64,000 bases of DNA from Pseudomonas sp. DG56-2. GTDB taxonomy: Bacteria > Pseudomonadota > Gammaproteobacteria > Pseudomonadales > Pseudomonadaceae. Under the pieces are notes generated by a model. It had not been told where the DNA came from. It was given only the letters and a program-made list of their open reading frames with translations, and ran no database searches. Shown one piece after another: positions 38,099 through 46,894 of this stretch. Every line of letters begins with the position of its first letter. The stretch's first letter is position 1. The stretch lies in assembly GCF_004803755.1 (NCBI RefSeq), contig NZ_CP032311.1:53501-117500 (forward strand), read 5' to 3'. The translations under genes were made by a program, and so were the position numbers.

Positions 38099-39430
38099 AT
38101 GAAGAAGGCAAAGCTAAGCCTCGCCTGGCAGATCCTCATCGGTCTGGTACTGGGGATTGCGATCGGCGCTTTACTGAATCATTTCAGTGCAGAAAAGGCA
38201 TGGTGGATCAGTAACGTCCTGCAACCTGCTGGGGACATCTTCATTCGCCTGATCAAGATGATCGTCATCCCAATCGTGATCTCGTCACTGATTGTGGGTA
38301 TCGCCGGGGTAGGCGACGCGAAAAAGTTGGGCAGTATCGGTCTGAAGACCATTATTTACTTCGAGGTGGTCACGACCATCGCGATCGTGGTGGGTCTGGT
38401 TCTGGCTAACCTGTTCCACCCGGGTGCAGGTATCGACATGAGTACCCTCGGTACCGTCGATATCTCCAAATATCAGGCGACCGCGGCCGAGGTTCAGCAT
38501 GAACACGCGTTCATCGAGACGATCCTCAACCTGATTCCGTCGAACATCTTCGCAGCGCTGATGCGTGGCGAAATGCTGCCGATCATCTTCTTCTCGGTAT
38601 TGTTTGGCCTTGGTTTGTCGAGCCTGCAGGCAGACATCCGCGACCCGTTGGTGAAAACCTTCCAGGGCGTCTCCGAAGCCATGTTCAAGGTCACTCACAT
38701 GATCATGAACTACGCGCCAATCGGTGTATTCGCGTTGATCGCCGTGACCGTCGCCAACTTCGGCTTTGCCTCGCTGTTGCCGTTGGCCAAGCTGGTGCTG
38801 CTGGTGTACTTCGCCATCGCCTTCTTCGCCTTCATGGTCCTTGGCCTGATCGCCCGCCTGTTTGGCTTCTCGGTGATCAAGCTGATGCGTATCTTCAAGG
38901 ATGAGTTGGTCCTGGCCTACTCCACCGCCAGCTCCGAAACCGTGCTGCCGCGAGTGATCGAGAAGATGGAAGCCTACGGTGCGCCGAAAGCCATCTGCAG
39001 CTTCGTGGTTCCGACCGGTTATTCGTTCAACCTCGACGGCTCTACCTTGTACCAGAGCATCGCGGCCATCTTCATTGCCCAGCTGTATGGCATCGACCTG
39101 TCGATCAGCCAGCAGTTGCTGCTGGTTCTGACCCTGATGGTTACCTCCAAGGGCATCGCCGGTGTACCGGGTGTTTCCTTCGTGGTTCTGTTGGCCACCC
39201 TGGGCAGCGTTGGTATCCCGCTGGAAGGCCTGGCATTCATCGCCGGTGTCGACCGTGTCATGGACATGGCCCGTACCGCACTGAACGTGATCGGTAACGC
39301 CCTGGCTGTGCTGGTTATCGCACGCTGGGAAGGCATGTACGACGACGCCAAAGGTCAGCGCTACTGGAACTCGCTGCCGCACTGGCGCAGCAAAGAAGCG
39401 GTGCCTGCTGGTAAGACGGCCAACGATTGA
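38099..39430 (+). CDS. gltP: Proton/glutamate-aspartate symporter
   Basis: Imports glutamate or aspartate with protons. The 443-residue DAACS-family membrane protein has eight main helices, the FVVPTGYSFNLDGSTLYQS substrate loop and the second re-entrant/helix region VTSKGIAGVPG, plus the FKDELVLAYSTASSETVLP hairpin with the serine-rich motif. Its ribosome site is AAAAGG. It is monocistronic, with an intrinsic terminator 24 bases after the stop. Glutamate/aspartate specificity is inferred from closest resemblance to GltP; DctA-type substrates are the alternative. Confidence 0.88.
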   Translation: MKKAKLSLAWQILIGLVLGIAIGALLNHFSAEKAWWISNVLQPAGDIFIRLIKMIVIPIVISSLIVGIAGVGDAKKLGSIGLKTIIYFEVVTTIAIVVGLVLANLFHPGAGIDMSTLGTVDISKYQATAAEVQHEHAFIETILNLIPSNIFAALMRGEMLPIIFFSVLFGLGLSSLQADIRDPLVKTFQGVSEAMFKVTHMIMNYAPIGVFALIAVTVANFGFASLLPLAKLVLLVYFAIAFFAFMVLGLIARLFGFSVIKLMRIFKDELVLAYSTASSETVLPRVIEKMEAYGAPKAICSFVVPTGYSFNLDGSTLYQSIAAIFIAQLYGIDLSISQQLLLVLTLMVTSKGIAGVPGVSFVVLLATLGSVGIPLEGLAFIAGVDRVMDMARTALNVIGNALAVLVIARWEGMYDDAKGQRYWNSLPHWRSKEAVPAGKTAND

Positions 39431-39453
39431 GACATCGCCTGGCTGACTGAATG

Positions 39454-39478
39454 AGCCCCGACCTGGTCGGGGCTTTTT
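39454..39478 (+). terminator. Intrinsic terminator of gltP
   Basis: AGCCCCGAC-CTG-GTCGGGGCT followed by TTTTT: a perfect 9-bp stem, typical strong terminator. Confidence 0.9.
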
Positions 39479-39586
39479 CTTTGTAGGCCTTGCCCAGATC
39501 CCTGATCGGCTTTCAACCATCTTGCAGCGGTGCATTGCTCGACCTCTGCCGTTATCATTCGTCGCAACTTTGTGGGGGAACAACGG

Positions 39587-40816
39587 ATGCTCAACGGCCT
39601 TTGGCTTGGTTTTTTCTTGGTCGCAGCCGTCTCAGCGCTGGCGCAATGGCTGATAGGTGGCAATGCCGGGATCTTTGCCGCAATGGTTGAGAGCATTTTC
39701 GCCATGGCCAAACTGTCGGTTGAAGTCATGGTCTTGCTGTTCGGCACCTTGACCCTCTGGCTGGGCTTTCTGAAGATTGCCGAAAAGGCAGGCATTGTCG
39801 ATTGGTTGGCCAAGGTTCTCGGCCCGCTCTTCGCCCGTCTGATGCCCGAAGTTCCACCCGGCCATCCAGCACTGGGCTTGATTACCTTGAACTTCGCCGC
39901 CAATGGCCTGGGCCTGGACAACGCCGCCACACCCATTGGCCTGAAAGCCATGCGCGCTCTGCAGGAGCTCAACCCCAGCTCGACTACGGCTAGCAACGCG
40001 CAAATTCTTTTCCTGGTGCTCAATGCGTCTTCCCTGACATTGCTGCCGGTGACTATCTTTATGTACCGCGCCCAGCAAGGCGCCACCGATCCAACCCTGG
40101 TATTTCTGCCAATCCTGCTGGCGACCAGTGCTTCGACCCTGGTGGGTCTGCTTTCGGTCGCGGTGATGCAACGCCTGCGTCTTTGGGACCCGGTAGTCCT
40201 GGCTTATCTGATTCCTGGCGCCCTGATACTGGGCGGCTTCATGGCTTTTCTCGGCACCCTTTCGGCCACCGCCTTGGCCGGGCTGTCGTCGATCCTGGGC
40301 AACCTGACCTTGTTCGGCTTGATCATCCTGTTTCTGGTGATTGGTGCGTTCAAGCGGGTGAAGGTGTATGAAACCTTTGTGGAAGGCGCCAAGGAGGGTT
40401 TTGACGTTGCCAAAAGCCTGCTGCCCTATCTGGTTGCCATGCTCTGCGCAGTCGGCGTACTGCGCGCTTCAGGGGCCCTGGAGCTGAGTCTGGATGGCAT
40501 TCGGCATGTGGTTGAGTGGCTGGGTATGGATACGCGCTTTGTCGAAGGCTTGCCGACTGCACTGGTCAAGCCCTTCTCTGGCAGTGCCGCTCGGGCGATG
40601 TTGATCGAAACCATGCAGACCCACGGCGTCGACAGCTTTCCGGCACTGGTGGCCGCAACTATCCAGGGCAGCACAGAGACCACCTTCTATGTACTGGCAG
40701 TCTACTTTGGCGCTGTCGGCATTCAGCGTGCCCGCCACGCGGTGGGCTGCGCCTTGCTTGCCGAGTTGTCCGGGGTCATCGCGGCTATCTGCGTCTGCTA
40801 CTGGTTCTTCGCCTGA
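39587..40816 (+). CDS. SpmA-SpmB-like membrane protein (nucleoside recognition domains)
   Basis: A 409-residue polytopic membrane protein made of two Gate/nucleoside-recognition domains in tandem: the first half resembles SpmA (NFAANGLGLDNAATPIGLKAM) and the second SpmB (TALVKPFSGSAARAMLIETM, GSTETTFYVLAVYFGAVG). In Bacillus the separate SpmA and SpmB aid spore-core dehydration; in non-sporing bacteria the fused form has no established role. ATG 39587 follows GGGGGAA. Its end overlaps the convergent lipoprotein gene by 19 bases. Confidence 0.85.
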   Translation: MLNGLWLGFFLVAAVSALAQWLIGGNAGIFAAMVESIFAMAKLSVEVMVLLFGTLTLWLGFLKIAEKAGIVDWLAKVLGPLFARLMPEVPPGHPALGLITLNFAANGLGLDNAATPIGLKAMRALQELNPSSTTASNAQILFLVLNASSLTLLPVTIFMYRAQQGATDPTLVFLPILLATSASTLVGLLSVAVMQRLRLWDPVVLAYLIPGALILGGFMAFLGTLSATALAGLSSILGNLTLFGLIILFLVIGAFKRVKVYETFVEGAKEGFDVAKSLLPYLVAMLCAVGVLRASGALELSLDGIRHVVEWLGMDTRFVEGLPTALVKPFSGSAARAMLIETMQTHGVDSFPALVAATIQGSTETTFYVLAVYFGAVGIQRARHAVGCALLAELSGVIAAICVCYWFFA

Positions 40817-41433
40817 ACCTGCGCTCGGTTGGCCTGGGCCAAGGTCCAGTCGACCAGTTGCGCCATTAACCTGTCACTGGCAGCGCCAAAGCCGCTGACC
40901 ACTGCTGGTACATCCTTGTCGCTAAGCGGCTGGTGCACTTCAAAGCGTCGGCTGGCAAGGATGCGCTGGTCGCGCCCTTGCACCAGGCGTGCGTCGTAGC
41001 GGATCACCACCATCAGTCCCTCGGCACGGTATTCGCTCTGGAATGCCTGGAGCTCACCCGCCAACTCATAGTCAGCCTGCAGGTTGCTGTCGTCGGCACT
41101 GAGGCGCGGCACGCGACCATCACTTTGGAAGGCATCGAGCATGCGGTTGCGCAGCAGCAGGGGCGCCGGATCACTCCAGCGTGCCCCCTTATAGTGACTG
41201 ATCAAATCACCCTGTGGCGCCACGGCAATTTTCGGGTTGTTCAGGGCATCACTGGCCAAGGGCTTGTTCAGGCGCAGCGACCAGTTCGCTGCACTGCTCG
41301 CTGGCGCTGGCTGAGTGACTTGTAGCAACGGCAGGCGGTAGACATCGGCAGGCTCCGGTTTGGGCAGGATCGAGCAGGCACTGCCCAGGCTCAGCGCCAC
41401 AGCCAGGGCCAGGTAGCGGCAGGTGCGACTCAT
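40798..41433 (-). CDS. ABC/MCE transport auxiliary lipoprotein (PqiC-like)
   Basis: A 211-residue outer-membrane-type lipoprotein (lipobox SLGSA-C20) of the ABC-transport auxiliary component family, with YRLPLL near the start and a long beta-rich domain. Such proteins act with MCE systems as the outer-membrane partner (PqiC in E. coli). Its ATG overlaps the stop of the MCE gene by 4 bases, so it is coupled to the transporter operon encoded upstream. It is the last gene of four. Confidence 0.85.
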   Translation of the reverse strand: MSRTCRYLALAVALSLGSACSILPKPEPADVYRLPLLQVTQPAPASSAANWSLRLNKPLASDALNNPKIAVAPQGDLISHYKGARWSDPAPLLLRNRMLDAFQSDGRVPRLSADDSNLQADYELAGELQAFQSEYRAEGLMVVIRYDARLVQGRDQRILASRRFEVHQPLSDKDVPAVVSGFGAASDRLMAQLVDWTLAQANRAQVQAKNQ

Positions 41434-42368
41434 GGGGTGAACTCCTTGTTGGTGTCACGGCCAAGCAGGTAACCGCTGGGGTTGGCTTCCAGGCGCTGGG
41501 AGATAGCTTTCAACGAATTGAGGGTCTCGCGCAGTTCGCGAATGGCAGGCGCCAGTTGGTTGAGCCCCTGTGCGCCGCCATCCAGCGCTTCACGGTTGTC
41601 GTTGATCAGGCTATTGATGGTCGCAGTGCTTTGCGCCAGCGACTGCATGGCCTGTTCCGCGCTGCCGAAGGCCTGCTTGCCCTGGTTGCTCAGCAGGCCA
41701 TTGGCATTGCGCATCAGTTCGCTGGTCTGCTCAAGCATGGAGCTGGCTTGGCTGCCGATCTGGGCCAATTGCTGAATCGCGGTACGAATATCGCCACGCT
41801 GTTCGCTGAATGCAGCAGTGGTTTGCTCAAGATGATTCAAGGTGTTGGTCAGGCTGGCGGCGTTGTCTTCGGAAAACAGCTTGTTAGCGTTGTGCACCAG
41901 CATGTTGATGTTGGTCAGCAGATCACTGCCGTCATCCAGCAGGCGAGCAATAGGTGATGGCGACGCAACGATCACTGGCAGCTTGCCATCCTTGCCCTTG
42001 AGCTCGGGACTATGTGGTGTACCGCCGCTGAGCTGGATGAACGAAGTACCGGTAATGCCGGTCAAGGTCAGTTTCGCCTTGGTGTCTTCCTTTACCGGCG
42101 TATCGGCGCTCAAGCGCACCTGAGCCAACACTCGGCGAGGATCGTTGGGATCAAGACGCAAACTGGTGACATCCCCCACCTTGATACCGCTGTACTGTAC
42201 CGAGCTGCCCCGGGACAAACCCGACACCGCTTCGTTGAAGACCACCTCGTAATCCTTGAAAGTGGCGTCGACGCTGGACTTGGTCAGCCATAGGCCAAAC
42301 AGCATGGCGCCGGCGACCACAATGACCGTGACCAGGCCGATCAGCACGTGATGTGCACGGGTTTCCAT
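41430..42368 (-). CDS. MCE/MlaD-family lipid transport protein
   Basis: Membrane-anchored periplasmic protein that carries lipids between the two membranes. The 312-residue product has one N-terminal helix (about 8-28), a single MCE domain (about 38-118, with FNEAVSGLSRGSSVQYSGIKVGDV) and a long coiled-coil C-terminus (about 150-300) that can span the periplasm. AAAGGAG precedes ATG 42368. This single-MCE, coiled-coil form differs from the classical short MlaD; together with the PqiC-like lipoprotein it suggests a bridging complex. Confidence 0.9.
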   Translation of the reverse strand: METRAHHVLIGLVTVIVVAGAMLFGLWLTKSSVDATFKDYEVVFNEAVSGLSRGSSVQYSGIKVGDVTSLRLDPNDPRRVLAQVRLSADTPVKEDTKAKLTLTGITGTSFIQLSGGTPHSPELKGKDGKLPVIVASPSPIARLLDDGSDLLTNINMLVHNANKLFSEDNAASLTNTLNHLEQTTAAFSEQRGDIRTAIQQLAQIGSQASSMLEQTSELMRNANGLLSNQGKQAFGSAEQAMQSLAQSTATINSLINDNREALDGGAQGLNQLAPAIRELRETLNSLKAISQRLEANPSGYLLGRDTNKEFTP

Positions 42369-42369
42369 T

Positions 42370-43173
42370 TCAGCGCTCCTTTGCTGCTGAGGCGGCCACA
42401 TACGCCGCACGGCCGCGAGGGCCATGAAAATAGTCGTGAATCCAGGCGTCGTCGGTGTCTTCGACCTGGGCAATCGGACCTGCGACCAGTACTTTCTTCT
42501 GCGATAGCACCGCCACCCGGTCGGTGATCGTGTAGAGGGTATCCAGATCATGGGTGATCAGGAACACACTCAAACCCAAGGCGTCGCGCAGGGTAAGAAT
42601 CAATTGATCGAACGCCGCTGCGCCGATTGGGTCCAGGCCCGCGGTGGGCTCATCGAGAAACAGGATATCCGGATCCAGGGCCAAGGCTCGGGCCAGCGCT
42701 GCGCGTTTGATCATGCCGCCGGACAAGGACGAGGGATATTTGTCGGCGGCGGATATCGGCAAACCGGCCAGGGCCAGCTTGACCCCAGCCAGGTGCTCGG
42801 CGTCGGCACGTGACAGGCCTGCATGCTCGATCAGTGGCAAGGCGACGTTTTCGGTGACGGTCAGGGAAGAGAACAAGGCACCCTTCTGAAACAACACCCC
42901 AAAGCGTCGTTCAACCTTTGAGCGCTGATCATCGTTCAGGCCGCTGAGTTCTTGGCCGAACACTTTTATCTTTCCCTCGTTGGGGCGGCGCAAGCCGATG
43001 ATGCTCCGCAACAGCACTGATTTGCCACTGCCGGAACCACCCACCACAGCCAGTATCTCGCCGCGAAACAGGTCCAGGTCGAGTTGTTCGTGCACGCTCT
43101 GGGTGCCGAAGCGGTTACAAATCCCGCGCGCCTCGATCACCACCTCGCGATTATTGGGGGTTGTCTGACTCAC
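42370..43173 (-). CDS. MCE transporter ATP-binding protein (MlaF-like)
   Basis: ATPase of the lipid transporter; 267 residues with Walker A (GGSGSGKS), Q-loop, signature LSGGMIKR, Walker B (ILFLDEPTAGLD) and switch H (LITHDLD). The start is GTG 43173, which overlaps the permease stop (GTGA), and the next gene begins one base after its stop. The upstream in-frame sequence has no better start. It should pair with the STAS-MlaE permease. Confidence 0.92.
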   Translation of the reverse strand: MSQTTPNNREVVIEARGICNRFGTQSVHEQLDLDLFRGEILAVVGGSGSGKSVLLRSIIGLRRPNEGKIKVFGQELSGLNDDQRSKVERRFGVLFQKGALFSSLTVTENVALPLIEHAGLSRADAEHLAGVKLALAGLPISAADKYPSSLSGGMIKRAALARALALDPDILFLDEPTAGLDPIGAAAFDQLILTLRDALGLSVFLITHDLDTLYTITDRVAVLSQKKVLVAGPIAQVEDTDDAWIHDYFHGPRGRAAYVAASAAKER

Positions 43174-44312
43174 CAGCCCATCTCCATGAAGAACAGCGCA
43201 GCCACTGCATCCAGAACGATCACCACGAAAATCGACTGCACCACACTGGAGGTGGTGTGAGCGCCTACCGACTCGGCGCTGCCGCTGACCTTGAAGCCTT
43301 CCAGGCAGCCAATGGACGCGATCAGGAAGGCAAAGAATGGCGCCTTGGCGAGGCCGACCAGGAAATGCTGGACACCAATGTCGCTTTGCAGCAATGACAG
43401 GAACATGGCCGGGGAAATGTCCAGCGACAGCGCACACACCACCGCGCCGCCAACCATGCCGCAGAGCATGGCGAGGAAGGTAAGCAGTGGTAAAGCAATC
43501 AGGAGTGCCAGCACTCGGGGCACGACGAGCAGTTCGACCGGATCCAGGCCCAGGGTGCGAATGGCATCAATTTCCTCATTGGCCTTCATTGAACCGATCT
43601 GCGCAGTAAACGCACTGGCGGTTCGGCCAGCCATAAGAATTGCTGTCAGTAGGACGCCGAATTCACGCAGGAAGGAGAATGCAACCAGGTCCACAGTGAA
43701 GATGCTGGCGCCAAATCCGGCCAATACTGTGGCACCGAGGAAGGCCACGACGGCGCCAACCAGAAAAGTCAGCAAGGCAACGATGGGTGCAGCGTCCAGA
43801 CCGGTTTGCTCGATGTGCGCTACCACCGCGGTGACCCGCCAACGCCGAGGCTGAATCAGGCGCGATACCAGGGTCTGCAGAATCAAGCCGACAAAGCCCA
43901 GCACTTGCAGGGTGTCCTGCCAGAGGGTATTGACTGCGCAGCCGATGCGGCTGAGCAGCTGGATCATTATCGACTGTTCCGGCTGTTTCTGCGGGATGCA
44001 GAAGTCTTGCACCGAGCAGTACACAGTCTGCAGCAACGCGCGGCTGGCGTCGGGCAATTGTGCCGTTGCGGTCAGCCGCGACAGCCGGTCGGCCCCGAGC
44101 AGCTCTACCAACAGAGACGCGCCCGCGGTATCCAGGCGACCAAGCTGTTGGAGGTCGACCTCGGTGCTCTGGTCATAGTGGCCGATCAGATCATCGCTGG
44201 TGCGCTTGAGGCTGGCGTAATTGGCCAGTGTCCAGTCACCGGCAATCCGTAGGCACGGCGGATTGCTCGAGGTGTCCAGAGTTGCGCTGGCTTGTGTAGT
44301 CATAGGCTCCAT
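43170..44312 (-). CDS. MlaE-type permease with N-terminal STAS domain
   Basis: First gene of the MCE operon. Of its 380 residues, about 1-110 form a cytoplasmic STAS-like domain (LRIAGDWTLANYASL, VDLQQLGRLDTAGASLLVELL) and about 130-380 the MlaE permease (VDLVAFSFLREFGVLLTAILMAGRTASAFTA with the GSMKANEEIDAIRTLGLDP loop). In the classical Mla system the STAS protein MlaB is separate; here it is fused to the permease. ATG 44312 or, 9 bases on, 44303 may start it. It is a distinct paralogue, since the canonical mla operon lies elsewhere in pseudomonads. Confidence 0.9.
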   Translation of the reverse strand: MEPMTTQASATLDTSSNPPCLRIAGDWTLANYASLKRTSDDLIGHYDQSTEVDLQQLGRLDTAGASLLVELLGADRLSRLTATAQLPDASRALLQTVYCSVQDFCIPQKQPEQSIMIQLLSRIGCAVNTLWQDTLQVLGFVGLILQTLVSRLIQPRRWRVTAVVAHIEQTGLDAAPIVALLTFLVGAVVAFLGATVLAGFGASIFTVDLVAFSFLREFGVLLTAILMAGRTASAFTAQIGSMKANEEIDAIRTLGLDPVELLVVPRVLALLIALPLLTFLAMLCGMVGGAVVCALSLDISPAMFLSLLQSDIGVQHFLVGLAKAPFFAFLIASIGCLEGFKVSGSAESVGAHTTSSVVQSIFVVIVLDAVAALFFMEMGW

Positions 44313-44350
44313 GCATTCCGACTGACGTATCGCAACCTCAGAGCATAGCG

Positions 44351-45370
44351 TTACTCGCCTTTGGGTGCTTGACCATCGTCAACCACACTGAAGCGCAGAA
44401 CACCGATGACCTGACCATCTTCGGTCAGTACCCTCACCTGCCATCGTCCCACTGGATTGGCGGGGAAGTTCTGCTTGTGTGTCCAGGCGCGGTAGCCTTC
44501 TTTACGACCGCCATGGATGTCCAGGGCAATACGGTCGACTTCTTTACCGTCGAATTGCCAGACGTGATAAATCCGCTCGTTCAGCCCGCGCGGAGCATTG
44601 ATGGACGTGAATGCGTATAGCCCTGCGCGGATCTGGCTGGCTGTTACCTCACTCAAACTGTTCCCGGGCGTGCGGTTTTCCAGTTGGGTACTGACAGCTA
44701 CTTCGGTCATCCACAAGGTTGCCGGCGGCACCCAGGAGCGCATCATCCAGCCGCTGGCGCCTACGGCAAGCGTTATGACCACCAGCATTACGCCGCGTCG
44801 CCAGTGGTTGATGGGGAAGCTGCTGGCCAGGCTTGGGAAGGAAAGCAGCATGGCAATCACCAGCGCCAGCTTGAAGCTTTGCGAGGTGGTCAGATGCAGA
44901 ATGATCGGTAGCGCAGTGAGTAGCGCCGCGAACAAGGTCAGGGTGTGCAGTGCGAGGAACAGCCAGCGTCGTGGCGCCAGCCATTTGTAATAGAGAGGGT
45001 CGACGATCGATATCAGTCCTGCGGCGCCGAGCAACCCGGTAAACACGAGCTGACCACTGTTCCAGGTGGTGGTGACGAAAAAGAACGGCAAGACGAAGAA
45101 CAGACTTTCCTGGTGGATCATCTGTGTGGCATAGCGCAGCAACGGCTGCGGTATCTCGCGCTTGAACACCTTGGCGAACACCTTGGTAAAGGTGTTTTCC
45201 ATCATCAGCCATATCCAACTGATCAGCATCACGATGGCGATCCAGCTGGCCAGACTTTCCTGACGGTCGACCAGAATGAAACTGGCAATACCGGAGATAA
45301 AGCCGCCGAGAGCGATGACGCCGGGGTAGCGCTTGATCAATTCGATCAAGCGCTGAAGATAGAGAGGCAT
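44351..45370 (-). CDS. DUF5924-like membrane protein with DUF2914-like tail
   Basis: A 339-residue protein with about seven membrane helices in the first 220 residues and a C-terminal periplasmic domain (about 235-335) with YAFTSINAPRGLNERIYHVWQFDGKEVDRI and VGRWQVRVLTEDGQVIG, resembling DUF2914. The helical part resembles DUF5924. Function is unknown. It is upstream of and in line with the MCE operon (gap 38 bases), so may be cotranscribed with it, but its own 5' gap of 114 bases probably holds a promoter. ATG 45370 chosen at the first helix. Confidence 0.75.
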   Translation of the reverse strand: MPLYLQRLIELIKRYPGVIALGGFISGIASFILVDRQESLASWIAIVMLISWIWLMMENTFTKVFAKVFKREIPQPLLRYATQMIHQESLFFVLPFFFVTTTWNSGQLVFTGLLGAAGLISIVDPLYYKWLAPRRWLFLALHTLTLFAALLTALPIILHLTTSQSFKLALVIAMLLSFPSLASSFPINHWRRGVMLVVITLAVGASGWMMRSWVPPATLWMTEVAVSTQLENRTPGNSLSEVTASQIRAGLYAFTSINAPRGLNERIYHVWQFDGKEVDRIALDIHGGRKEGYRAWTHKQNFPANPVGRWQVRVLTEDGQVIGVLRFSVVDDGQAPKGE

Positions 45371-45484
45371 GAAGGTGTTCGCAGGGGTTGGGTTTAAACC
45401 TGCACAGGATACTCCTGTTTGTGTTTCAGGCGGGTCTCTATCGCCAGCCAAGGCCGGCATTTTCCGGCCACGGCGGCGATGAAG

Positions 45485-46861
45485 TCAGGGGAGCCGTCGC
45501 CGCCCCAGAATCAGGCCGCCAGCGAGTATTACACCCAGTCCAAGAGCAATCAGCCCGTACAACTCGTCATAACTGAACATGGGTTGCTCAACACGCACAT
45601 AGCCAGGCTCGGCCAGTAGCTGGCGCAAGGCCTTGTTAGCGTCTTCCAGGCTGACCCGGCGCATTGAGCGCACAGGATCGGCAAAGCGTCCGTCAAGGTA
45701 ATCGTTGAGCGCCCCCCAATAGTAATCGGCCAGCGCTGCGTTACCTTGTGTGGTCCAGGCCTCGCGGTCAATTGCGGCTTGCTTGACGCGTTCAAAGGTC
45801 GCCGGATCCAGGCCGTCCTTGCGCAAGCCCTCAAGCATGTCGCCCAACGCTTGCTCGGCCTCCTTGATGTCGGCTCGATCCAGGTCGGCATTGAGGCTCA
45901 TTATTCCCGTGTCGCCAAAGCTTTCTCGTTGACTGAACGGCCCGTATGACAGCCCGTGCTTGAGGCGCAATTCTTCGTAGAGCGTCCAGTCCAGGTAACG
46001 CTGCAACAAGTCGTAAGTCTGGCCGTGATCGTTGTCCAGCACCGGCTCCAGGAACATCCAGTGCAGGCGGGCGCTGTCGCCGAGCCAGCCACGGGTCAGC
46101 TCGCGGCGTGCTTCAGCTTTGTGAACAACTCCGTCAAGGGCTCGACGCTCGCCAGGCTCAGCCGGGTCGAGTTCGCCGTAGGTCCGTTCCAGATAGGCCG
46201 GCAGCAAGCGATCCAGGCCGCCGACTATGATCAGGCTCATATTGTTAGCGGCGTACCAGTGCTGGCGGACGTCATTGACTTGTTCCAGCGTCATGTCAGC
46301 AACGGCTGAGCGCTCTGCACATTTGAGCCCCAGCTCCACCGCGAGTTGATCGCTTGCGCGGTGGCCCAGATCCTGGCGATCCAGCCAGCGCTGCAGGTGA
46401 GAATAGTGTCCACCGTCTTCGCGCTCTACGATCTTTTTCGACAGCGCCAGGGATTTCTCATCGATCTCGGTGTCCTTGATCACTGCAAGTAGCAGGTCGA
46501 GCACTTTACGTTGGTTGCGCGCAGGTGCTTCGATAACGAAGGTGGTGTCAGCACTGCTGGTATAAGCGTTCCACTCACCGCCCAAAGCCTGCATGCGGGC
46601 TTCCAAGCCGCCTTCACCCGTGTTGTCCAGGCCACTGAACAGCAGGTGCTCGAGCAGATGCGGTAGTTCTTGCTGTTCGCAGGGAAAGTCGTCAAAGCCG
46701 ACTCCCACAACCAGGCGGATCGACACATGGTTGCGTTCATATCCCGATTTAAGCAACACCTGCAGGCCATTGGGCAGCAAGTAGCCTTCGACCTGCGAGC
46801 GGTCGAGGGCAAAGCTGGGCAAGGCGCCTAATAGCAGGCACAGGAAAATCAGGCAACGCAT
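45485..46861 (-). CDS. M16 family zinc metallopeptidase with C-terminal membrane tail
   Basis: A 458-residue exported protein (signal peptide ending SFA-L19). The inverted zinc motif H68-LLE-H72 is intact with LEHLLFSG, followed by the usual glutamate region (ALGGEWNAYTSSADTTF and REDGG). The second M16 half is present (SARLHWMFLEPVLDNDH...LYEELRLKHGLSYG). The C-terminus ends in one membrane helix (about 432-452) and RRRLP. Most periplasmic M16 proteins lack such a tail, so this one is probably inner-membrane tethered. Substrate is unknown. AAGGAAG precedes the ATG. Confidence 0.88.
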   Translation of the reverse strand: MRCLIFLCLLLGALPSFALDRSQVEGYLLPNGLQVLLKSGYERNHVSIRLVVGVGFDDFPCEQQELPHLLEHLLFSGLDNTGEGGLEARMQALGGEWNAYTSSADTTFVIEAPARNQRKVLDLLLAVIKDTEIDEKSLALSKKIVEREDGGHYSHLQRWLDRQDLGHRASDQLAVELGLKCAERSAVADMTLEQVNDVRQHWYAANNMSLIIVGGLDRLLPAYLERTYGELDPAEPGERRALDGVVHKAEARRELTRGWLGDSARLHWMFLEPVLDNDHGQTYDLLQRYLDWTLYEELRLKHGLSYGPFSQRESFGDTGIMSLNADLDRADIKEAEQALGDMLEGLRKDGLDPATFERVKQAAIDREAWTTQGNAALADYYWGALNDYLDGRFADPVRSMRRVSLEDANKALRQLLAEPGYVRVEQPMFSYDELYGLIALGLGVILAGGLILGRRRLP

Positions 46862-46894
46862 GGTGAGCTTCCTTGCGGGCGTTCTAGGTGAGGG

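Noticed and set aside
38285..39583. 432-codon antisense frame over gltP
   Set aside because: His/Gln/Asp-rich translation typical of the opposite strand of a membrane protein gene.
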